Shown: positions 23,434-29,210 of the stretch, one piece after another
Position numbering within the stretch: the first letter of the stretch is position 1
Layout: each line of letters opens with the position of its first letter
Source: JBCCGE01 sp039029455
Lineage (GTDB): Bacteria; Pseudomonadota; Gammaproteobacteria; Arenicellales; Poriferihabitantaceae
Assembly (NCBI GenBank): GCA_039029455.1
Contig: JBCCGE010000040.1
Coordinates: forward strand, 1-29,210
Direction of reading: 5' to 3'
DNA length: 29,210 nt
Made by a program: the position numbers and the translations under genes
The notes under the pieces: generated by a model
What the model was told of the DNA's origin: nothing
Seen by the model: only the letters and a program-made list of their open reading frames with translations
Database searches by the model: none

Positions 23434-24072
23434 CTACTTCCAGGCAAAGCGCGGCTGATCATAGTGGGAAACCCGGATACTGTTTCCATTCATTCCGCAC
23501 TCATAGAACTGGTAAATCATGGCTGCGGTGGGTGCATAAATCTGATGCCCGATTGTTGGCAGATCGATGCTGAAAACGGGTCGCTCAGAAGACTCACCCG
23601 GCTCCAAAACGATCAAACCGTCATTTTCCAGCTCACATAGCGGTACATAGAAAACTTCGGCAACCTCATCTGGGTTGGGCTGTATATCGGCGGCTGTTTC
23701 CGCCCACATCACCACAGGCGTAATGCAGAAACCCGATCGAGTCGCGTAGTCATCCAGACATCCCATAATATCGTTCTCGGTCACACTCAGACCCAACTCT
23801 TCTTCGAGTTCACGCAAAGCAGCCCGCTGTGCAGTCTCGCCCCTGTCCAGCTTGCCTCCCGGAAGCGCATACTGACCGGCGTGTCTGCTCATCCTTGAAA
23901 CTCTTCGGGTCAGCGCGAAACACGGCAGACCTGGATACTGTGGGTGCTCCATAACAACAATCGCCACCGCAGCCCTCCTGAGACAGTCACTGTCGATACG
24001 CTCTACGGATGTTTCGGCTAAATTGCGCCGTATTGCATACTGGAGTTCCGGCAGGAATTGTCTGGAATTCAA
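23434..24072 (-). CDS. Nudix hydrolase, CoA-pyrophosphatase-like
   Basis: This 212-residue enzyme carries a complete Nudix box at 73-95 (GGKLDRGET ... RELEEELGL), fitting Gx5Ex7REUxEExGU. Just before it LTRRVSRMSRHAGQYALPGG resembles the extra motif of the CoA-pyrophosphatase branch (NudL, UPF0035), so hydrolysis of CoA or acyl-CoA is the best guess, though the motif is not exact. Mg-dependent and cytoplasmic. The start is TTG 24072, with AAAGG about ten bases upstream and no better codon before it. It converges with the aldo/keto reductase gene; the stop codons are four bases apart. Confidence 0.88.
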   Translation of the reverse strand: MNSRQFLPELQYAIRRNLAETSVERIDSDCLRRAAVAIVVMEHPQYPGLPCFALTRRVSRMSRHAGQYALPGGKLDRGETAQRAALRELEEELGLSVTENDIMGCLDDYATRSGFCITPVVMWAETAADIQPNPDEVAEVFYVPLCELENDGLIVLEPGESSERPVFSIDLPTIGHQIYAPTAAMIYQFYECGMNGNSIRVSHYDQPRFAWK

Positions 24073-24255
24073 AAAGACACCTTTAGAAAAGATAGAGTTT
24101 CACCATCAGTATATCCAGAATTCAGCGTTTTTTTCCAAAGTTCGACGGCGCCAGCTGGAGCCTCCTGTCGTACACTACGGTGCATAGAGCCTTAGGCAAT
24201 CGACCCTGTATTGTCATTTTAGGGACACTTTAACGCACATATTCCGGAGGTCGCT

Positions 24256-24591
24256 ATGCTACCCATGGGCACAATTATGACGGCAGCGATGTTTCTTGGC
24301 GCCGTAGCATTAGGTCCGTTGTTTTTCCTTCGCCAAAAAACCGGACACCTATTCAACGCAGTCGCAATTCTTGTTATAGCAGCTGGAGCGTGGAATGTTT
24401 TTTGGTATTGGCTCAGACACCTGACTGAATTCTGGGGTGTGATGGCTTTGGGATCAGGGTTGATAATGATCCTTTGCGGCTACCTGCTCTCAGACAAGAG
24501 TGGCAACCCAAAACCGTTAGCGCGTTGGGTTACTGCAATGCTGCTCGTTGCGTTTGGTCTGAGATATGCTCTGACCATTGCTTCACTTTAA
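24256..24591 (+). CDS. Small four-TM membrane protein, unknown function
   Basis: I do not recognise a family. The protein has 111 residues and four predicted helices, at about 5-24, 32-52, 57-77 and 87-107. The middle loop has WNVFWYWLRHLTEFWG, rich in Trp, and a short loop GNPKPLARW joins helices 3 and 4. GGAGG six bases before ATG 24256 gives one of the clearest ribosome-binding sites in the window, so it is a real gene. It stands alone, with no obvious partner. Confidence 0.75.
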   Translation: MLPMGTIMTAAMFLGAVALGPLFFLRQKTGHLFNAVAILVIAAGAWNVFWYWLRHLTEFWGVMALGSGLIMILCGYLLSDKSGNPKPLARWVTAMLLVAFGLRYALTIASL

Positions 24592-24655
24592 TACTGACCT
24601 AACATTAAACGCCATTTAAAATCCATTCTCGCAATCAACCAACAAGCCAGGCTCT

Positions 24656-24970
24656 CTATTCCACATATTCGTTAAATGTCACCGCGTACCACAACGTACC
24701 ATCGAATTCTGCACTGACCATCGCCTGTTCCTCATTAAATTGATAAAGACGCGTCAGTTTAGTGTCAGCACCGTAGTCTTTCCATTCGCAATCACCGGCG
24801 GCAAGTATGTCAGCGAGCGTCTCGAGAAAGTTATCCCGATCATTCTCGTATTGATCGTAGAGATCGCTTCGAATTTCGGCTGTTTTACAAAAAATATTGG
24901 TGAACGAATTTTCTGAGGCTGTGACATATCCAAAGAACAGGGACAGGAATATAGCTGTCAATAGTTTCAT
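24656..24970 (-). CDS. Small secreted protein with one Cys pair, coupled to chaC-like gene
   Basis: The product has 104 residues and I recognise no family. A signal peptide (MKLLTAIFLSLFFGYVTA) is followed by a mature part of about 86 residues with C28 and C61, likely a disulfide, and an acidic helical stretch between them (DQYENDRDNFLETLADIL). The ATG at 24970 overlaps the stop of the upstream gamma-glutamylcyclotransferase gene by four bases (ATGA), so its translation is coupled. It is the last gene of the probable four-gene operon beginning at 27809. Periplasmic location is predicted; function is unknown. Confidence 0.75.
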   Translation of the reverse strand: MKLLTAIFLSLFFGYVTASENSFTNIFCKTAEIRSDLYDQYENDRDNFLETLADILAAGDCEWKDYGADTKLTRLYQFNEEQAMVSAEFDGTLWYAVTFNEYVE

Positions 24971-25557
24971 TTCGATAAACTGGCGTTGGAAGAATTTAAA
25001 AAGTTTTTTACCAGCGCCTCAAGTTCGAACACATGTTTATCAACCGTGTTCATGTTTCTCAGGGCCTCTGCCAACTTAAAAAGGTAATCTCTATTGGTCC
25101 CGCTGGGTCCGACCGCGTTTGCAATCCGGGTGGCGATTAAATGGTCTTGCGTGTTTCCCAGAAAGGCCGCATTGTCTTCCGTTGCAATATACACCAGTCC
25201 GTCCTGCAGAGTTCCGTCATCAAACAGCATTGGTTCGCGGAATCTCAGGTAGCCGTTCTTCTCACGAATATCGAGGTTTTCAAGCGCAGTCCGCTGAATG
25301 CAATACGCCATACCTGCGCACTCCTCACCCTCGGCACGAATCAGGGTCACCACCCTTCCGGGATAAGTCTGTGTTCCCCGATGATCATGGGATCCCTGCC
25401 AGAACCTCCTCTGCCAACCGAATATTCGGGCAGGACGACAATCCGTGTAAGGAAAATCTGCCTTAAAAATCAGCGAGCCGTATCCGAACAGCCATATGGG
25501 TCCATCGACGTCGGCAAAAGCACGATCGCGATTTTCGAGAATAGTATTCGCTGACAC
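24967..25557 (-). CDS. ChaC-type gamma-glutamylcyclotransferase
   Basis: This 196-residue cytosolic enzyme probably degrades glutathione to 5-oxoproline and Cys-Gly. The substrate-binding motif is YGSL at 26-29 (WLFGYGSLIF), followed by QRRFWQGSHDHRGT and PGRVVTLI. The catalytic acid is E99 in DIREKNGY. All match ChaC. The start is GTG 25557, ten bases after the upstream gene's stop; no ATG is closer. Its stop overlaps the start of the secreted-protein gene. It may turn over glutathione under stress. Confidence 0.92.
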   Translation of the reverse strand: MSANTILENRDRAFADVDGPIWLFGYGSLIFKADFPYTDCRPARIFGWQRRFWQGSHDHRGTQTYPGRVVTLIRAEGEECAGMAYCIQRTALENLDIREKNGYLRFREPMLFDDGTLQDGLVYIATEDNAAFLGNTQDHLIATRIANAVGPSGTNRDYLFKLAEALRNMNTVDKHVFELEALVKNFLNSSNASLSK

Positions 25558-25567
25558 TCGGTTTTCG

Positions 25568-26431
25568 CTAGGACTCCAGAAACCGATTCATCCATTCTGC
25601 GAATTCTCCTTCTCGCGACAATCTGGAGATCATCTCCTTGTCTGGTTTTATCGGGAGTTCGGCGGGACTGACGCCATTTTTAAGGGCCTTCATGGTCTCG
25701 TAGGCCGACTGAATCGCTGCCATCACCGGTTGATGTCCCTGCAAACAGATACTGACTCCCAACTGCGACAGATAGTCCAGATCTTTGATCTCCGCCCCTG
25801 CTCCACCCAGAATCATTGGTAAGCGACAAACTTGTGCAATCTTTTCCAGATCGGATTTAGTTTGAATTCCGATCAGGAAAATCATATCCACTCCTGTGTC
25901 CTGATAGGCTTCAATTCGAGCAATCGCCTCATCAACTCCACCGAGTTTTACTGCACTGGTCCTGGCAGCAATCACCAGATCGGAATCCTGCCGGGCGTCA
26001 ACTGCCGCCTGCATTTTGCCAACCCCCTCTTCGATCGTAATCATCGCCGAGCTATTTGTGAGCGCATGGGGTTTCGGTAAGTGTGTATCTTCAATCGACA
26101 AAGCCGCGACGCCCGCAGTTTCGAGTTCCTCTACAGTTCTGCGGACGTTTAGGGCATTTCCGTACCCATGGTCAGCATCCACCAGCAGTGGCAGCTCGGC
26201 GGACCGGTTTATTCGGTACGCCTGATCCGCAAATTCCGTCAGTGTCAGTAAGATGAGGTCAGGGTCACCAAGGACCGTAAGCGACGCAACCGAACCCGCG
26301 AACATGCCGATTTTGCAATCAAGCTCGACAGCCATTCTGGCACTCAGTGGATCGTACACCGAAGCAGGATAGAGACACTCTCCGCTCAGGAGATGTTGAC
26401 GAAATTGTTTTCTACGACTCTGCCAGTGCAT
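25568..26431 (-). CDS. Oxaloacetate decarboxylase, isocitrate lyase/PEP mutase superfamily
   Basis: This 287-residue enzyme is the same length as the oxaloacetate decarboxylase PA4872 of Pseudomonas aeruginosa and clearly related to it. Shared segments are SVYDPLSAR (24-32), GSVASLTVL (46-54), the metal-site VDADHGYGNALNVRRTVEEL start at D85/D87, ALSIEDTHLP, EEGVGKM and VIAARTSA. The late QGHQP contains the His that PA4872 also has. It likely decarboxylates oxaloacetate to pyruvate with Mg. Methylisocitrate lyase is less likely because the usual KKCGH-type active-site Cys motif is absent. It is the second gene of the operon, with 22 bp before it and 10 bp after. Confidence 0.85.
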   Translation of the reverse strand: MHWQSRRKQFRQHLLSGECLYPASVYDPLSARMAVELDCKIGMFAGSVASLTVLGDPDLILLTLTEFADQAYRINRSAELPLLVDADHGYGNALNVRRTVEELETAGVAALSIEDTHLPKPHALTNSSAMITIEEGVGKMQAAVDARQDSDLVIAARTSAVKLGGVDEAIARIEAYQDTGVDMIFLIGIQTKSDLEKIAQVCRLPMILGGAGAEIKDLDYLSQLGVSICLQGHQPVMAAIQSAYETMKALKNGVSPAELPIKPDKEMISRLSREGEFAEWMNRFLES

Positions 26432-26453
26432 TTCTACTCCAATCGTTTTTCTT

Positions 26454-27809
26454 TTATGAATTCGACTTCAAATCCGGTGCAGATTCAATAACGGGTTCGG
26501 GCACTGTTGATCGATGGGGCGACTTAACGATGATCTCTCGATGAGGGAACGGTATATTGATGTCGTTTTCCTTGAACGTATCCCATAGCGCCAGCAGAAC
26601 CTGTCCGCGTATATTCGTCAGACCGTTTTGAGGGTCATCAATCCAGAATCGTAATACGAAATTCAGAGACGAATCTGCAAACTCCGTCATCCAGCATACT
26701 GGCGCTCGGACAACAGAAACCCTCTGCACAGATTGACAGGCTTCAACAGACAGTTGGATCACCTGATGAGGATCACTGTCATAAGACACGCCGAACGGAA
26801 CATCCAGTCGAATCAGTTTGTCAGTAAATGACCAGTTAACAACCTGTTGCGTGATCAGGTCTTCGTTTGGAATCAGAAACTCCTTGCCGTCACGGGTCAC
26901 AACCGAGATAAATCGGGCCCGAAGCTCGCGTATCCACCCGAACGTTTCACCCAGCGCGATCGTGTCCCCGGGCTTAATTGATTTGTCGAGCAGAATAATA
27001 ATGCCGGAAATAAAATTCGACACTACTTTCTGCAAGCCGAAGCCTATACCAACTCCAATAGCGCCCGACAGCACCGTCAGTGCTGTCAAATCAATTCCAA
27101 TGCTCGACAGCGCGACAGTCAGCGCAAGTATGATCAGAACGATGCGAACGATTTTCCCGATCAGCACACGAATAGACGGCGTCAGGTCTTCGATTTGATT
27201 AATCCGACGATCAAACACCCTTCCCGCCGTGCTCGCGATCCAGAGCAGACTCACCATCATGACAATGCCTTTCAGCACGGTCAGCATAGACAACCTGAAG
27301 TCGCCAACGGATATAGCCATGGCGTCAAGTGCGTGCATGACGTTCTCGGTTTGACCGAGAATATTAAGCGCCACCACAATCCAGCAGGACACCGCCACAA
27401 CCTTTGAAATACTTCGACTGCGGATAATTTTTGACAGTACGGATATCACCAGCCACGCCAGTGATAGTCTGGCCGCAATGCCAACAAAGTAGCTGTGGCT
27501 CGGCCAGGTTACTTTCTGCAGACCGGCATAGATTGCGCACAACAACAGAAAAAATAATGCCCAATGCGACTTTCGCAGCACAGCCACCAGAAACCTCAAT
27601 AAACCGGGACGACCCTTTATCTGCCTTACACGCTGCTCGAGTCGCGGTTCAACCAGCTTGGACAAACCGACTGCGACCAGATAAGCAACGGCGATCAGAA
27701 TCAACTGGTACGCAAACCAGGGATTACTGATCTCAACCCAGGTGTCGCCAAGCCACCCCAGAATGTCTGATTTTGTGATTTGTACGTCAGGCTTTTCCAT
27801 AATATTCAA
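26454..27809 (-). CDS. MscS-family mechanosensitive channel
   Basis: This 451-residue inner-membrane channel opens under membrane tension to release solutes in hypo-osmotic shock. Compared with E. coli MscS (286 residues) it has extra N-terminal helices (about residues 30-220). The pore-lining helix is in the GAIGVGIGFGLQKVVSNFIS segment, followed by GIIILLDKSIKPGD, then the beta domain (GWIRELRARFISVVTRDGKEFLIPNEDL region) and an alpha/beta end (DINIPFPHREIIVKS). The C-terminus is short and polar. ATG 27809 is used; a second ATG three codons on is possible. It is the first gene of the operon that continues with the oxaloacetate decarboxylase-like gene. Confidence 0.92.
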   Translation of the reverse strand: MNIMEKPDVQITKSDILGWLGDTWVEISNPWFAYQLILIAVAYLVAVGLSKLVEPRLEQRVRQIKGRPGLLRFLVAVLRKSHWALFFLLLCAIYAGLQKVTWPSHSYFVGIAARLSLAWLVISVLSKIIRSRSISKVVAVSCWIVVALNILGQTENVMHALDAMAISVGDFRLSMLTVLKGIVMMVSLLWIASTAGRVFDRRINQIEDLTPSIRVLIGKIVRIVLIILALTVALSSIGIDLTALTVLSGAIGVGIGFGLQKVVSNFISGIIILLDKSIKPGDTIALGETFGWIRELRARFISVVTRDGKEFLIPNEDLITQQVVNWSFTDKLIRLDVPFGVSYDSDPHQVIQLSVEACQSVQRVSVVRAPVCWMTEFADSSLNFVLRFWIDDPQNGLTNIRGQVLLALWDTFKENDINIPFPHREIIVKSPHRSTVPEPVIESAPDLKSNS

Positions 27810-27968
27810 AAGTGTAACTCATATTATTTTTACCCAAAATGCACGTTTGCATGCAGGCGGCCTATTTGTCCATTGATGAACATCAAAAGATCTCCTGCGA
27901 ACACTCTCGCGGTACCTTCATATGGACCTTGAAACAACTCGGGATCGATTTTTGGTCAGTTAACCGGA

Positions 27969-28937
27969 CTATCGGTGTCTCGACTGCGGACGCCTCGCTG
28001 CGATTACCTGATTGCGATGGGTTTCCCGATAAAACACGTACAAGCCTGCGCCACCAATAAGTACAATTCCAACCCAGGACCAGGCGTCTGGCCACTGCTG
28101 CCAGAGCAGAATACTCCACATTACTGATAAAGGTAACGCAATGTACTCAAAAGGGGCTGCCAGACCTGCCTCGCAAAGCCTGTAACCCTGGCTGATCAGA
28201 TAAGCGCCGATGCCGCTGAGCACCCCAATAAACAGAAACCACCACAGGTCTTCACCGTGCGGCCAAATCCATGGACGCAACAGAAACGCCATACTGGGAT
28301 GATCCTGAGCCGCATATCGCCCATCGCCCACGGTCAGGCCGACCATAAGACTAAAGACCACAAACACAATCTGAATGTAAAACGCCAGTGTGGAAGCCGA
28401 TTCCGAGTCTTTCAAGTGACGCGCAATAATTTGCGCGGAAGCGTAACAAAGTGCCGCCAGCACGGGAAACACGGTCACCCACTGAAATTCGGGAGTGCCA
28501 GGTCGTAGTATCACCAGCACTCCGGCAAAACCGATGGCCACCGCAATCCATCGCCTCCACCCCACGGTCTCACGCAGAAAAACAACGGATAGCAGTGTAA
28601 TCAACAAAGGTGATACGAAGAAAATAGACATCGCCTCACCGAGAGAGATCACCACAATGGAGGTGAAGAAAAAGAAGTTCGAGAACACAATCAATATCGC
28701 CCGGACCAACTGGAGCGTCAATTGATTGGTTCGAATGCATGCCCACCCGCCTTCTCTGGGCATAAAAACAAACAAGGTGAAAAGCATGCCGATAGACGCC
28801 CGCGTCAATGTGATCTGATGCAACGCGTAATCGTCACTAATCCATTTGATTACAGCATCCTGCGTCGAAAAACAGATCCAGGCACCCAATACACAAAATA
28901 TCCCGAACCGCGCGTCGCGACCTCCGGTTTCAGCCAT
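27969..28937 (-). CDS. EamA/DMT-family transporter (copy 3)
   Basis: This 322-residue inner-membrane transporter has ten predicted helices and two EamA repeats. The first repeat has RETVGWRRWIAVAIGFAGV then RPGTPEF; the middle has RHLKDSES; the second has LCEAGLAAPFEYIALPLSVMWSILL. I choose ATG 28937 (MAETGGRDARFGIFC), with GGAGA eight to nine bases upstream. The frame extends 65 codons further to 29132, but that part is polar, not EamA-like, and would cover the divergent promoter region. It is the closest relative of copy 2 in the window. Substrate unknown. Confidence 0.9.
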   Translation of the reverse strand: MAETGGRDARFGIFCVLGAWICFSTQDAVIKWISDDYALHQITLTRASIGMLFTLFVFMPREGGWACIRTNQLTLQLVRAILIVFSNFFFFTSIVVISLGEAMSIFFVSPLLITLLSVVFLRETVGWRRWIAVAIGFAGVLVILRPGTPEFQWVTVFPVLAALCYASAQIIARHLKDSESASTLAFYIQIVFVVFSLMVGLTVGDGRYAAQDHPSMAFLLRPWIWPHGEDLWWFLFIGVLSGIGAYLISQGYRLCEAGLAAPFEYIALPLSVMWSILLWQQWPDAWSWVGIVLIGGAGLYVFYRETHRNQVIAARRPQSRHR

Positions 28938-29123
28938 CGAGAGTCTCTCCGTGCAGGTACATCCAGCGGTCGCTGTAACGACAGAATCGACTTTTTTCAC
29001 GATGTTTGAATGCGCGTCCGTTAATTTTGTATCGAGCAACAAACGTGACCTCACCATTGTTTTCCCCGACCCGACCTTCGAGGACCTGAGAAAGAGACAT
29101 GGCTCGAAGGCCGAGGTGCTCCG

Positions 29124-29210
29124 ATGTCGCATGCCGACGAAGCCCGACAGCTAGAGGAAGAAGCGTGGCCCTTTAAGCGGCCTCTCTTTAAACCAGCGCT
29201 GATCCCTACA
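29124..29210 (+). CDS. Start of an unidentified gene (cut by right edge)
   Basis: ATG 29124 has GAGG (29113-29116) seven bases upstream, and the frame stays open to the edge for 29 codons (MSHADEARQLEEEAWPFKRP...). The charged start followed by WPFKRPLFKPALIP could lead into a first membrane helix. It diverges from the DMT gene across about 186 bp. Too little is visible to name a product. Confidence 0.45.
   Translation, partial: MSHADEARQLEEEAWPFKRPLFKPALIPT

Noticed and set aside
27847..27855. TGCATGCA palindrome upstream of mscS
   Set aside because: It is a single short palindrome with no promoter alignment and could occur by chance.
28938..29132. 65-codon N-terminal extension of the third DMT transporter
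   Set aside because: The extension is polar and unlike the family, and ATG 28937 has a Shine-Dalgarno and aligns with the first helix.
28846..29154. 102-codon plus-strand frame at the right end
   Set aside because: Much of it is antisense to the DMT gene start, it lacks a ribosome-binding site and resembles no family; the ATG at 29124 in another frame has a better signal.

Overview
The window reads as chromosomal DNA of a free-living gammaproteobacterium, probably marine or aquatic, with roughly half GC by eye. The best-recognised proteins (YadG/YadH, MsrP/MsrQ, OppABC, HtpX, YhhQ) resemble the enterobacterial/pseudomonad forms of these families. Coding is dense and on both strands, GTG and TTG starts are common, and Shine-Dalgarno sequences are often weak or absent. 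I see no tRNA, rRNA, CRISPR array, transposase, integrase or prophage gene. It looks like ordinary chromosome with a few unusual small genes and well-formed regulatory sites.

Layout, left to right. Positions 1-1688 (minus): an ABC exporter, ATPase yadG then permease yadH, the latter cut by the window edge. 1916-3545 (plus): the periplasmic methionine sulfoxide repair pair msrP-msrQ. 3576-4776: a small ribbon-helix-helix protein diverging from an EamA/DMT transporter, with a tandem palindrome between them. 4871-10527 (plus): an oligopeptide importer operon, oppA-oppB-oppC-fused oppDF, followed closely by a histidine phosphatase. 10532-12172 (minus): a GMC flavin oxidoreductase. 12408-14561: an unknown membrane protein, htpX and a glutathione transferase. 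14628-16718 (plus): a TauD-type dioxygenase, a dienelactone hydrolase and a small secreted protein. 16738-17670 (minus): a second DMT transporter. 17854-19078 (plus): an aquaporin-family channel with an altered selectivity filter, then a three-TM protein of the Pycsar-effector type. 19094-19663 (minus): an uncharacterised helical protein. 19990-21417 (plus): the queuosine-precursor transporter yhhQ, preceded by a perfect CRP core, and a secreted His/Tyr/Gly/Asn-rich protein behind a phased TTCA-repeat promoter. 21759-24072: an amidohydrolase diverging from an aldo/keto reductase, then a Nudix hydrolase. 24256-24591: a small membrane protein. 27809-24656 (minus): a likely four-gene operon of an MscS channel, an oxaloacetate decarboxylase-like enzyme, a ChaC-type gamma-glutamylcyclotransferase and a secreted protein. 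27969-28937 (minus): a third DMT transporter. A new gene begins at the right edge.

Envelope transport, redox repair and small-molecule detoxification dominate: three DMT transporters, one ABC exporter, one peptide importer, MscS, an aquaporin, MsrPQ, a GST and ChaC. I did not find a clear multi-gene new system. The best leads are the RHH gene with its MetJ-like tandem 8-bp operator, the Pycsar-type membrane protein with no cyclase nearby, the phased TTCA array before the His-rich secreted protein, the aquaporin with Val replacing the filter Arg, and an 18-bp element that overlaps the stop codons of two unrelated genes.
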